The notes under the pieces are model-generated. The model was not told the DNA's origin, searched no databases, and was given only the letters and a program-made list of their open reading frames with translations. From contig CM073323.1 in NCBI GenBank assembly GCA_037043015.1, positions 13,885,758 to 13,949,757 of the forward strand: a DNA stretch of 64,000 nucleotides. Direction: 5' to 3'. This document shows positions 48,270-60,121 of the stretch, one piece after another. The stretch is from Bryum argenteum (lineage: Eukaryota > Streptophyta > Bryopsida > Bryales > Bryaceae). Each line of letters starts with the position of its first letter. Position 1 is the stretch's first letter. The position numbers and the translations under genes were made by a program.

Positions 48270-48985
48270 AGAGTGTTAGTTAGACCTATCCTTGGATGTA
48301 TGCCCGAAGGTCATCACACCAGTGGCGGGACTACTAACCCATCTCGGGGTGAATACTATGCCAGTTCCTACCTAGCCACTACACTAAAATTTATATTTAG
48401 TGTTGGATGACAATTAGTGTAGTACCCACCATCATGCTCCAACACTATTAGGCAACTTGTGGACAATTAGTGTATTGGAGGGCCACCCCTTCTTAATGGC
48501 AACCTCCCTTTTATAGTCAACTTGTAGACAATAGTGTATTGGGGGGCCACCATATCTTAATGGCAGCCTCCCTTTTAGTCACCAAAGTTGCAAGTTGGCT
48601 AACACCAAACCAAAATCTAACACTAAATGTCAACTTCTTCATTTTTCAATTCTTTTATTCTTACTATTGTTCACAATTGGTGTTGGAATTGACAATTAGA
48701 GTTGCTACAATTCTACCCTTGTTGACAATTGGTGTTGTTGTTCGTATTTAGTGTTGCCAACACTAAATATAATTTTTAGTGTAGTGGCTTAGAGTTACTT
48801 GACATGGTATCCCCCCAATGGACTTCGAGGTACCCATACAACAAGGTCGAAGAACCCCCCACCATAGTTGGGTGGACTATGGTGGTTAGCACCACGCCGG
48901 CATGAGGAGTAGAACCCACGACTTCCTCATTGGGGACCATGACCCCTAACCACTATGCCAAGGCTTGTGGTGCCTCAGAAATTTG
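48270..48985 (-). mobile_element. tRNA-derived SINE, interrupted by a MITE
   Basis: Read on the minus strand, TGGCATAGTGGTTAGGGG and, about 40 bases on, GGGTTCTACTCC match pol III A and B boxes. A body follows (GGTATCCCCCCAATGGACTT on the plus strand is part of the inverse). The body resumes beyond the MITE at 48375-48788. Ends are approximate. Confidence 0.55.
48375..48788. mobile_element. CACTA-like MITE inside the SINE
   Basis: Begins GCCACTACACTAAAATTTAT and ends with its inverse; the arms extend to AGTGTTGG/CCAACACT. The interior holds a tandem pair of about 70 bp (TTGTGGACAATTAGTGTATT and TTGTAGACAATAGTGTATTG). It shares CACTAAA...TTAGTGTTRG ends with the copies at 8066 and 54085 but is longer. 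Confidence 0.75.
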
Positions 48986-51489
48986 AGCACGATACTTCTA
49001 TCATGTAGGAATATGGTTTATGAACTTGATTCAACCCCAATTCGGTTACCGGTATTCAATTCTAACAGCAGCATTCCGTAAGAAGGGTGAGGTTTGGGGT
49101 GGTTGAATTTTTGAATAAAAGTGATTAAAATCTCCATCCAAGTGTTCATCTTTTGGAAGATGATCAATTCTCTTAGCATTTTGCATTATCCTTGTCATTT
49201 TTCAATTTACCAAAAAATCAGTATAGGAAGCTCTTCAACCCTTAAACGTATGTAGTGTCAAAAAACGACATTTTGGATAAAGGGCAAATGCTTTGAAGAA
49301 TCATAATTTCTTCCTCCGCACTCAGTTTTGGACTAAATCACTTGGGTTGGGTCACAAATCAAGTCTACTTTGTGTTATAATTAATGCAAACTCATAGAGT
49401 AAAGTAAATATGAAGTATGAATGAATGGCATGCATATTAATGAAGGGAGCTTTTGTTTTTGGGTTTTTAAACATTCGGCATGTTTTACCATTGCAGGCGA
49501 ATCATGTGAGATCATTTTTTTTTTTTTTTTTTTTTTTCAAGAACCTTTTCTACATAATTGTGATCTCTAGATGCATCCCAACAACTTTGTAGTTGAAAGA
49601 TTTTTGATCGGGATAACATTGGTCATCGATTTGCAATGATGTTTTTACTATGAAAAAAGTGAAAAAATGGATGATTTTTGAGGAGCAACATCTCTTTCAT
49701 CCACCGTTAGATTTTGACTTCAAATTTTTGGGAGGAACTCAAAATATATTCTAAATATAGAAACCCTGACCCGATCGAAGATGTATTCAAGATAAGGCAA
49801 GGATTTTAGTGCAAGGGGTCTAGTTTTGAATTAGTTTTCCTTTGTAAAATGTTTGGTGGTTTTCACCATTGCAAGGGTACGATTTGAAGGAAGAAATGTT
49901 TTTGATGAATTTATTTTTTGGTACAATGGAGTCTGTGAGATGAAGATGAATGACTTTCTAGTTGGTGATTATTTGATTGCAAGTTTCATGTTGGTGGATA
50001 TCTCACTTCAAAGTGAAAATGATGGTTTTTAATTGTAGTCGGTTTTTCCCCGTGAAACCGTTATAATCTTGCAATTTATACGGTCCCATGAGTCAAATTT
50101 TGGTTCACATGATATACAACAAGTCTATTACACTCTCGAGAATTCAACAGCTTATCTGTATCTTTATATATGTCACCTTTTATTCAAAAATGATTTTTCG
50201 CTAAAAATAATCCTAGGACTTTAGGGGTCAAGTCTGCTTGGAGTGGGCAAAATGTACAGATGCAAATGGAAGGCCTATTTCAATTAATTTGAATTTGTGA
50301 TGTAAGGATGAGACAATATGTGACTTTCTCATAGAGATATCTATTGACCACTGATTTTCATTCATGATTTTGAGCTATACGTTTCTTTATCATTTAATTT
50401 CTGATTCACATCCAATTTCTGATTTTTTCTTCTTCCCAGACATTTGGTGAGTTAAGATTCACATTCAATTTCCAAGACCTTATTTGGATGTATAGATTAT
50501 CACACCGAGCCTTCAAACTAAGAGTGGCAATGTTTGCTTAGTGTTAACGAACTTACTATTTGGGAAACCTAATGGTATTCTCCTACTTAGGTTACTAGTG
50601 GCATATTCTATTTTATCATAAAATATATATTAGCCAATCATATCAATTATCAGCTCCTAATGATAAAAAATACAATATCTATTGATTTTCAAAGTTTTAG
50701 TCTCTTTGTTTTAGAACAAAACAACAAGATATTACTTGAAGAATATCTAACTTATTGGTATTTTTAAGAATAAAGATATTCATTTTGTCTTCTGGGCAAT
50801 ATTTTGTGAGAGTTGAAGAATGCACGTTTTTTGACGCATCTAAGTTTTTCTCCAAGTTTTTCTCCAAAAATATTGAGTTCTGGGAGTTCTATCCGGATAA
50901 ACAAACACTAAAGAGATAGGAATGACGTAGAGGGAAAGGAGGCAAACCCACTTCCACCCACTTCACTTCCTTGAGCATGTTCAAATTAGCAATTGGTGCA
51001 CATTTGGGGCAAAAGTCCATTGATGTATAACAAGACCAGAAACTCAGGATATACGATACTAACTGTCTAAAATTCTTGTCTCAACATGAAGTCCATATGG
51101 ACTGTACAAACGATCAGTAGTAGGTCACATTATGAACTTGAATATGCTCACAGTACTTGAGGAGCTCCGATGTGCATTGATGAATATGAGCACATCAACA
51201 ATACTAACTCAACACCAGTTTACTCATATCCCAATCCGTGTGACGGAATACACAAGCTGTACATAAATTAAAAACAACTACAAATCACATAAGCATCTCC
51301 TTCATAACTCTGATTGTTTTTGCGCGCACCCGATCATATGAACCTGAACCCACACAACCGCTAACTAAATTCATATGAACACACTGCGGACCACGCATCA
51401 TCCCCCACTTCGAAGCCGGTGTAGACAGAAAGCATGCCTCGGATTGCTCTGAGAGAGACAGAGAGAGAAAACTCAATCACATTGAACGC

Positions 51490-53077
51490 TCAAGGATCCT
51501 CTTCGGTAAGACGTGCAGGCAGACTCGCATTCGCACGGCTGTGGCATGGTGCTGGCTCCAGCAAAGCCTCCAGCACGGCATCACGGCTTGACGTACTCGC
51601 GTTCTCTGCATCTGCAGTCAGATCCAGTCACATTCAGCTCGATGTTTTACAAGCTAAGATATTCTAATGCCTGTAAACTTCTTTATACAAGATATAACTC
51701 GTTAGTCGACTTAATCTCGTGAACTGGGTCAACAAGAGCTCTAGATTTCGTGGTTCGCGGTCTCCGTTGCACTAAATCGACAATCTTTTCAAGGAATAGG
51801 CAATAAATTTTGATACAAACGTGAGCCAACATGGTGAAAACAATACTAGTGATAGAGTACTCAAGCATTGCAAACAAGGCTGAGGTGAAATGTTACCATG
51901 GCTTGACGCAATGATTTCAGAGTCCAGTATGTGCTCCAGAAGTTGCCAAAGGAAAACCGGATCATTTTCTGCGAAGATGATCTCGTCCAATTTGTAACCT
52001 CCAGAAACCTTCTCGATCATGTCTTCAACCTTCGGAACGTATTCAGGAGTCGTGAGTCCCTGAAGGGAACATCCTCCCACATTCGACAGATACGCTACCC
52101 GTCTTACGAGGACATCGATGAGGATCTCGGGGCAATTTTTTGCTAAAAATACTGCCGCCAGATTCGGTACTTCGCCTTCCGGTTCCTGTCCACGATGTCA
52201 AGCAATGGGATTCAAGTGCACGAAGTATTTCTCAAGGGCAAAGCACGGTGATAGTTACGAAGGCATGAAATAAGGAATGGGTGTGATTTCTTAGCATTTT
52301 CGAAGTCAAGTGCTGAAGGTAAACATTATCTTGCACCTGAATTTGCAAATTGGGTACCAAGATCGGTTGTAAGTTAAAAATGCTACACTCAGTTGATCTA
52401 TCAGACTACAATTATCAAGAAGAAATGAATGTAAATACCTGTGGATCTGGAAGAGCATCATTGCGCGGTGTCGTGGGCTGCACATTATGATTCTGTCCGG
52501 GCAAGACAGTGAATACTCCTTCATTTGGACGAGTAATATCGTCCGGTGTCGTGGGCGGGTCACCTCGATTCAGTCCAAGCGCTGAATCCAGTACTTCACG
52601 AGGGTCTACAATTCAAAGTTGGTGACGCATAAGAGGACTGCAAACAAACTTCTACTCAACATGCATCCCCATAGCCAGACAAAAAGCATCAGACTCGCGT
52701 TCAAAGCATCGAAGCCTTCACGGAAGATATAGGCAACAACTATGGTAGTCTCAGAATCAGCATATAAGCTAATTTTACCTGCAAAGAGTGCAATCGAATC
52801 TTCCACAGAACGATTTGGCGTGGATTGAACGTCGTCATGTTGCTCCTTGTTGATACTGGTGACGTTAGATATCGCTACTGTGAATTGAGAATGCGAAATT
52901 AGTGAGTGATCAGATTGAAAATCAAACAAGAAACGACTATAAGACCTCTTGAACATCAGACCTTCAAGTACAAGAACCTCTGTATAACAAACGAAGTAAC
53001 TGGGTGCATAAATCAAAGAAAGAAATGGACCATTTTATTAACTCACCGCCAGTAACGTCCATATCCATGTCCGACAT
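51490..53077 (-). CDS. Five-exon gene of unknown family, copy 2
   Basis: Exons 5' to 3': 53077-53047 (MSDMDMDVTG), 52877-52779, 52606-52439, 52185-51897 and 51611-51490, with GT..AG borders at the positions homologous to copy 1. Exon 4 reads without a break: ILIDVLVRRVAYLSNVGGCS, then TPEYVPKVEDMIEKVS, KLDEIIF and LWQLLEHILDSEII. Exon 5 ends RLTEEDP and a TGA stop. Exon 3 is longer than in copy 1 and holds a twice-used PTTP motif. It is one base too long to keep phase, around GGGCGGGTTCACC, so this copy has either a frameshift or a sequence error there; without it the product would be about 235 residues. Function unknown. Confidence 0.55.
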
Positions 53078-53079
53078 AG

Positions 53080-54084
53080 TCGTGAAGAGTCTTGAGGAAG
53101 AAAAAGTTGCGCTTTCTGAAAATTCACTCAACAAATGTTAGATATCAAGCTGACATTGCCATGCGAGGGAGAAATTAGGTTGTTAATGCACGAATTTCAG
53201 CAAGGAAGATGAACATTGAAGAAATGCACGGCGACAGAGCTGACGGCACCAAGAACAGAATCAAATACAGCGCTCCGGAGTGCTAAGATCTTGGTGACAC
53301 TCAAACACACTGAAGCTAATACTTATCACACTGCAGCTCCTGGAAACCGAACTCGCACTCAAAATTCGTGAGACGCGCTCTCTTGCACTATTCTCGTACC
53401 GAAGCGAAGAGTATCTATCCTCAATTGGAAAGCGAGTGTGTTCTCGTGCAAAGGAGAACACAATGATCGTGGATGCGATCGACAGCTACAAAGCAGAAGT
53501 AACGAGGGCGCTGTGAAAGGCGCTACCTTCGAAGCGAAATTGGTTAGCAAACTATCAATGTTTTTGTGAGTGAGTCAAGTGAGGCAAACAAGGATAACAC
53601 ATAACGACGGACAAGGCAACTGAGGAGCAGAATTGGGTCACGTAGCCATTGGGCTAGCTCAAAGCAAGCAAATTCCGCTCTAAACTAGCGAAGGGAAGAA
53701 GTACTCTGTTCTTCGTCAAGGCAGGTAGTCAATTGAATCATGAGACGATTTGCGAATTGAAACACACAATACGACTAGCAAATTTGAAGATTTAGCAGAA
53801 AATCTCACTAAGAATGTCTCGTGCTGCAACGCCACTGTTCTCTTTGCTTGTAATACATTTATGTATGGGAAGGTGCCGCTCAAACGGGGGAGGGGGGTTT
53901 ACTACTTACAACGGTGCTTACTTGTCACTCGGAATCGGAGAGCAATCGCAGCAGTCTTGCTTGTCGGATCTGGTACCGCAAGAAGGTAGTGCAATCGGAA
54001 GACTGCTGTCGAGGCGAATCAGAAGGAGATCGGAAGGGCAATCTGTATCGGAGAGCTCTCTGGTCTTACATGGTGAAAGCCCTA
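53080..54084. other. Upstream region of copy 2
   Basis: No gene recognised. Short open frames on both strands near 53.3-54.1 kb show no family features. G-rich run near 53888-53897. Confidence 0.4.
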
Positions 54085-54301
54085 CACTAAATTTGATAAT
54101 TAGTGTTAGATACACTAATTTACATAAACATGTTATAAGTTTTTACTCTTGTTCAATAATTTTACCCACTATATTGGTCAAGATGGGGGTCCTCATATAG
54201 TATCAGAATCAATGCTCTTGGTAATTTTTTTAAAACAAAAGTAAAAACTTATAGCATTTTCAAATCTTATAATAATCTAACACTAATTATCAAATTTAGT
54301 G
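54085..54301. mobile_element. CACTA-like MITE, copy 2
   Basis: Both ends intact: CACTAAATTTGATAATTAGT and its inverse. TA flanks both sides. The interior is the inverse of the copy at 8066-8275. Confidence 0.85.
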
Positions 54302-54329
54302 TAGTGAGGGGACTCTGCCCTTACTGTAC

Positions 54330-55300
54330 TCTTCCTCTGTTGACCGGTATCACGTGTAAATCCCCCTCCCCGTTTGACCGGTATCACCTAGAAATCAGTG
54401 CGACGAGCGTTTCTCGGGGGAAGGGAGGGGAGGGGAGGTGCAAAGAGTCCCCTAAAATTTTAAGGTTCAGGCTTAAAATGCCAAGGAGTAGGCCCCCACT
54501 TGTAATTTGGGGCCAAAGATCCCATTTTTGAATTCAAAATTATGAGAAACGGACGTTAGGGGTCCAAATAAAAAATTCCAAGGACTTAGAAGAAAAATTC
54601 TCATTGGCTGATGGGGCTCGTAGAAACGCTAGTAGCACTCATGACCGGATTTGTGTAAATAGCCCCTACAAGGAATCTGCCCCCCTTGAACCGGATTACT
54701 GTACATTATATAATTGTAAATAATCCCCATTAGCCATCATTAGAGATAGGGTGGAGGGGTAATGGAGCCCACTAATTTTTAATGTATTGGTTTAGATTGC
54801 CAAGGAGTATGCTCCACAAAGTAATTTGGGGTTGTAGGTCTCATTATTAATTTTAGAATTACTATATGTGGCCTAGAGGTTCAAATTGAAGATTCTCATG
54901 ATTCATCAGAAAAAAGCCCATTTGTTGGGGCGGCTAGAAGAATGGCTCGTAGGGGCGACTTATTGCAATCCTTTCAAAGCTACCCACCTTTGGATCCACT
55001 TCCCCATGTCCCCAACTTTGTGTCACCACCTAGGTCTCTAACTTTCCTTAAGTTTTTTACTCTAAAACACCATCGTTTATGGAGTGTTATTAATGTAATA
55101 AAAATTGAGATGCTCAATTTCAACTGTATTTTTCTAATAATATATTTATTATAAGTTTTATGGATCAAATTTGAAGTAATGAGGCCACATAGTTTGCAAG
55201 ACCATGATGGATTGTCATTCACTAAAAGGCTACAAAAATTTACAACCTACGACCCCAAATTACTCCGTGGATCATACTCCTTGGCAATCTAAAAAACCAT
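54330..55300. repeat. Diverged tandem and inverted repeats
   Basis: Two related blocks (about 54450-54660 and 54780-54960) share GCCAAGGAGTA, GTAATTTGGGG and a GAGAATTTTTC-like end. A third piece at 55245-55297 is the inverse of 54792-54838 (TTGCCAAGGAGTATG and CATACTCCTTGGCAA). Possibly a non-autonomous element with long inverted arms. No coding. Confidence 0.6.
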
Positions 55301-56144
55301 GGAAAAGGTTCTAAATGGCTTTATAATAGTGAAAACTACCCCACCTTTTATAATGAACTGGAACTTATAGTTAAATCTCTTGCACTTAATTGCATTCCAT
55401 GTTTTCAAGACATTTTCAATTCAACCGAGACTTCTACCATGGAAACCATGCTTATATCATAACCGACTCAATAAATTACCTGGAAACTTGAGAGTTGATG
55501 AGACATCAATGTCTCTTCGAAAACCTGTCAATGACTTTTTGATTTAAAACATTAAAAGCATTATTCATAACCAAAACTATACCAATGAAAAAGTATCAAA
55601 TTAAAGATTTGTTGAGGTTCATATTAAGATCATAATATCATTTTTAAAAGTCACAGAAAAGAAAATTTTGATCCAAAATTTGAGCTCCAAATAGTCAATC
55701 AAGTTCTAAGTTTTACAAGCATGAATTTTTCTTCTCTATATAAAAAAAACTCACTCATACTATTAGTCATGAAACATATGATTAGAGATAAATTTGGCAT
55801 TTTATTTCCTTTCTCAAGAAAAATTTTCTTTTGTCCACCGAGAGCTTTTAAAAACAGTTTGATTATTATCGCAATGATTCATGAGATAAAGTGAACTTGC
55901 CAATTTATTGCATCTTTAAGCTTATTCTTTCTACAATAGTCGGCAAATTTGAGAGCATGTAGCCCTCCTAAAATCTGAAATATTCTAAAAAGTAGGAGTA
56001 AAACTTTTGAAAAAACTAACGGGCGGAGCATTGAACTCGCCACATTCCCCCTCGCTCGCATGCATTGCTCTTGCAAAGCGCAATATGTCCTTTGCATATG
56101 CGTAGGGCATAAAGCTCCTCACGCCCAACATTTAATGCAACTAC

Positions 56145-56205
56145 ACATTTATCAAAATGTCATTTATCAAAATGTCATTTATCAAAATGTCATTTATCAA
56201 ATTCA
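56145..56205. repeat. 15-bp tandem repeat
   Basis: CATTTATCAAAATGT repeated about four times. Confidence 0.9.
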
Positions 56206-56487
56206 GATTTCCATACTTTAGTAGCAAAGCCACAATGCTCAACACTCTTGCTCTTGACGGAGCGAAATACTTTTGGCACTTCCCAAACCCGCTCATATTC
56301 TCGGCCACCTCCGCATCTTCTTTGAATTGCCACCTTCGAAATTAGACTTGGCATTATTCATTGCCTCGATTCTCATTTTGATTGTCGGGATCGGCATCAA
56401 CAATCGACATCACCAATGAAAGCTCTCGCTATGCCAAGTTGGATTTGAGGATTCAAGGTTTAGAGCCAAAATTAGAGTTTTGTACTA

Positions 56488-56509
56488 ACGTATTGTATCA
56501 ATCGTATAC
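56488..56509 (+). repeat. 22-bp direct repeat, left
   Basis: ACGTATTGTATCAATCGTAT plus AC, identical to 61661-61682 in the same orientation; the bases beyond (TATC and GATC) are also nearly alike. Possible element border or target relic around the HUH gene. Confidence 0.7.
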
Positions 56510-56679
56510 TATCTCTGTGAGCCAAAAAACCACCATGGAGTGGCCTTTGGTCACAAGGGGATTGACAAGAACAACACATGAAGAGAGGAACAAGGGAGAA
56601 GAGAAGACGAGAAGAAATGAAGAAGAAACAAGGGGAAGTGAAGAAGAAAACCCCCGCCGGCCTCCTTTTAACCCTCTTC

Positions 56680-57190
56680 CGGTTTTTGGCTCGCCAATGC
56701 TTCATCTTAGCTTCGATTTGGGCGCGCCATAGCTTTTTGGAAAGCTAAGTCAATTTCGCACTCACCCCCAAAATCTCAGAAGCATAGGATCAAAACCCGA
56801 GGACTGATGGCCAAAATACTAGGGCCTACTTCTTTTAACCGCCGGCGGGAAAACCCTTCAACACCCCCAACTTTGGAGGGGTGTTTCTCCCTCTCTAAAG
56901 ATCGGATTGGGGCATGCCATATACCCCTGGAAAGCTCTTTTGGAGCTCTACCTACCCTAGAAATCTCAATAGCATAGAGAAAAAACTCCGTGACTGATTG
57001 CTGTTTGAACAAAGCTGATTTGTTCACTGCCGGGGGGAAACCGTTTTCGACACCCCGACTTTGCGAGCAAATTTCTCCTTCTCTACAACTCGGATTTGAG
57101 CATGCTTACTACCGTTGAAAAGCTCTACTAGAGCTCTATCTACTTTAAAAATTGCAAAGGAGTCGAAGTAGAATTGAGTGAGTTATGGGG
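56680..57190. repeat. ~190-bp diverged tandem units
   Basis: Three units recognisable by a GGCGCGCCATAGC / GGCATGCCATATAC / AGCATGCTTACTAC phrase followed by TGGAAAGCT, GAGCTCTA and a GGGAAAAC phrase near CGACACCCC. Such units can be the leader of an LTR element, but I saw no coding part. Confidence 0.6.
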
Positions 57191-58574
57191 GAAACAATCT
57201 GGCTGGCTTTCATGGGGCAAGAACAAGCTCCTATCTTAACAAAGGAACTCAATAAGGAGGAAGATGAGTGAGGCAAGACAAGCATTTTGAGAAGGGCTCT
57301 CTTTCTCCTAAGTACTAACAATTCAAAAGAGATTATCAAGGTGAACAAAGAGGAGAAGGAGGCCTATAGCCTTCCTCCTCCTAACTAAATAGATGGATAG
57401 GTAGGTCAACAAAATGGAGGAGAAGGAGGCCCAAGGCCTTCCTTCTCCTACTCTAACCTAAACTAAGAGGAGATGGAAGAGGTAGACAAACAAGATGGAG
57501 GAGAAGGAGGCCCATGGCCTTCTTTCTCCTACTCTAACTAGATTGAGTGGGTGATGATAGCTTGGAAACAAGCTATTAAGTACAAAATGAGAGCCGCCAA
57601 AGAGACGGCTCACCCTAAAGCCTAACTAAGGCCTAAGCCCTAACTAAAGCCTCCATGGATGAATAACCGCCACTCCACGTGCTCCGTCCTTGAAGCCTCC
57701 ATTCCATCAACCACTTCATCAATGAATGTAGGCTCACATGCTACCACAAGGTTAGATGGATGAGACTTACAACAATCAAATTTCAAACACAACATGGACA
57801 TCAAAGACTAGTTGTACAAAGCCCATGGTAAAACGCTCAATTCTAATTTAAGCAACTAACCCTATTTCTAATTTAGGATTCACTAGGGGGAATTTTTCCT
57901 CCTCTAGTTCTTCTCCATCATCAATTGGATCCACTAGGGGGAATTTTTCCTCCTCTAGTCCTTCCACACCCTAAAACTTAAATTAGTCTTAAACGTCCTA
58001 TCAAAGGCCTTGCAACAACTAACCCTTAATATACAAATTGCATTCAAAACTAAATTATTGTATATTCATCAATTTACCTCAAGATGTCATGGTTTGCAAA
58101 CACTTCATTAATAAAAGTCATTATTAACAACATTTAAACAAGAGAGCGCTCTCACGCTCTCACAATCTCCCAAAATCTCGTTACTGGTCTTGAAATGCGG
58201 GCCGCAAAGGTGGGCGGAAAATCCAGTGAGAGAGGGTGTGTGAGAGGGTCGAGCTGGTAGTGCTATCCACCTAGGATGTGTGCCGTGTGACGGGGCCCTA
58301 GAGGGAGCTGCATGTCTTGTCCATAGGAGCTTGTCAAGCGCCGCCCCGCCCGCTCCTCCCCCTCAAACATCAACACCATGGCCATTCCGGCTTTGGATCG
58401 CTCATGCCGTAGCAGCAGCAGAAGTCTCGCACTTTGTAGAGTGAGATGAATTTCTAGGACTCTCGAAGTGCACCATGACTCTTGCACTCGTCGTTGGATT
58501 TGCCAAAGGTGTGGAATTCTAAGTGCAATGGTGGTATGAGACTGCTAGTTGGGACAGGTGATAGAAAAGTATCT

Positions 58575-58860
58575 TGCATTCTACTGTTTTTAGATGTGTT
58601 TTTGCTTTTTGTGGCTTTTGGAAGGTCGTTGTTTAATTTGCAGAAGTGCATGGTGCAATACCTACGACAATGCAAAAATGTCAAGTCCTCTATTGTATTA
58701 AGATGTGTTTTTGCTTTTCGTGACTTTTGGAAGGTCATTGTTCAATTTGTTGTTTTTAGATGTGTTTTTGCTTTTTGAGACTTTTGGAAAGTCATTGTTC
58801 AATTTGCAGATGCAATACTGACCTCAATGCAGAAACGTCAAGTCCTGTACAACAACGTGC
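58575..58860 (+). repeat. Triplicated segment
   Basis: TTAGATGTGTTTTTGCTTTT plus GACTTTTGGAAGGTCATTGT and TCAATTTG occurs three times; two of the copies also share a following block with AATGCA and GTCAAGTCCT. No coding. Confidence 0.8.
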
Positions 58861-59166
58861 ATCTTCTAGATTTGAGCCTATTTGGAAAGCAATAAGGTTG
58901 TGTGCATGTTTGTGTTTAGGCCACCGCTCCGATCGGTTTTTGCATTTCTTAGATTTGTTTTTTATTACTATTAATCGAATCGTTCTCATCGTTAGTTTCC
59001 ACAGGTTGGTGGTGGCCGAGAATCAGAGGGTGGGAAGGGGAGGAAGAATTGTAGTCCGGTTGCTTAGGCTTGCGGGTCAGTACAACATCTCAAGATCTAC
59101 TCCAGTGCAGGTAGCAGCTACCATATTAGTTTGAAATTAGAACAAACGATTCATCATCGTGTTTTG

Positions 59167-59971
59167 GGGTAGAAGCACACTAAGGTATACCAAAAAGGTT
59201 GTCACAAAGTGCAATTTCAGAAGATTTATGCATTCAATTCGTTGTCGAGTTTTAAATACTATCTCTTTGAGGGATGGTATGGAAAAATATAGTTGTATAT
59301 ATAGATGAAGAAAAATATTTCTCCTTTCTATTAATAAACTCCTCATGGCTTGGCTGTAGTGAGTATATTTATATACCAAGGTTGTGACAGACAAAGTATA
59401 TTTTTTTGAAAATATACTTCATTTTGTGGGTTTTAGGTTATAGATTTCGATTACCTCTTCATTATAAGTGTAATATATGTTTATGAAGCATATTGTGTGT
59501 AAAAATTCCCAAAAATTTGCTATTTACTCAATAAATATTAAGCAAATTTGGGTTATTTTAGAAAGTGGCTCAACATAGGAAAAAAAGTTTTTTATGAATT
59601 TTTAAATTGGCTCTTGTAGAAGAGATAGCTTATAACGTGGGTCTCCTAAAAGTGTGTGCCGTAGAAGCATTTTCCTACCTAATTCACTAACTTAATAAAT
59701 CCATGGATCTGGCAGGGTGCATATACTATTTGTACTCTTGCAGTACTTCAACATACTTCCTACGGTCATTCGGCCAATGGTAAATGGCCATGTGTCATTC
59801 TAATTCCCACTTTATTGCCAGTAGTCTACTTTGGAAGGCGAAGATTGATCTGATAGAGAGAATCAAAGGTTCCGGCGATTTTACGAAATCCCAAAGCATT
59901 CCTGAAAAGTGATATACTTAACATACTTAGATTTTTGCCCAAAGTGTACCCACCTTAGTGTGCTTCTACCC
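59167..59971. mobile_element. 805-bp TIR element, 4-bp target duplication, copy 3
   Basis: Ends GGGTAGAAGCACACTAAGGT are exact inverted repeats of 20 bp. TTTG lies on both sides. The subterminal ACCAAAAAGGTTGTC and CAATTTCA... resemble ACCCAAAAAGGTTGTC and CAATTGCA in the elements at 37554 and 44425, so it is a distant member of the same family. No transposase found. Confidence 0.8.
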
Positions 59972-60121
59972 TTTGGAGGTATCTGTAGATCCTTATGCAA
60001 GAATTTCAACTTTTGAGATGAAGTAGGGTTCATTTTATTGCTTGGAGAGGAACATAATAGTTTTTTGTTGAGATGACATCATATTGATCTGAATTTGTAT
60101 GTTTTGTGTTTTTGAGGTAGA

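Larger units (their letters stand above)
45250..51489. other. Repeat-rich intergenic DNA
   Basis: No intact gene. It holds poly-A (about 45669-45701) and poly-T (about 45771-45790) tracts and a TA-flanked MITE (46013-46306). An old repeat occurs as related segments at about 46560-46960 and 49290-49670 (shared GGCATGCATATTA and GGCATGTTTTACCATTGCA). Also present are a 40-bp tandem pair (46978-47042), a SINE with a nested MITE (48270-48985) and a relic of the five-exon gene family's upstream region near 47.7 kb. Confidence 0.6.
55300..58250. other. Repeat-rich intergenic DNA
   Basis: No recognised gene. A 116-codon frame at 56382-56732 becomes simple Glu/Arg/Thr-rich sequence and is not convincing. 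Tandem structures are listed separately. A doubled TCACTAGGGGGAATTTTTCC/TCCACTAGGGGGAATTTTTC phrase lies at about 57880-57965, and a doubled AGGAGAAGGAGGCC...GGCCTTC phrase at about 57345-57530. Confidence 0.5.

Noticed and set aside
56382-56732. 116-codon plus-strand ORF
   Set aside because: Low-complexity Glu/Arg/Thr run inside a repeat region; part of its sequence is the 22-bp repeat that also occurs at 61661.
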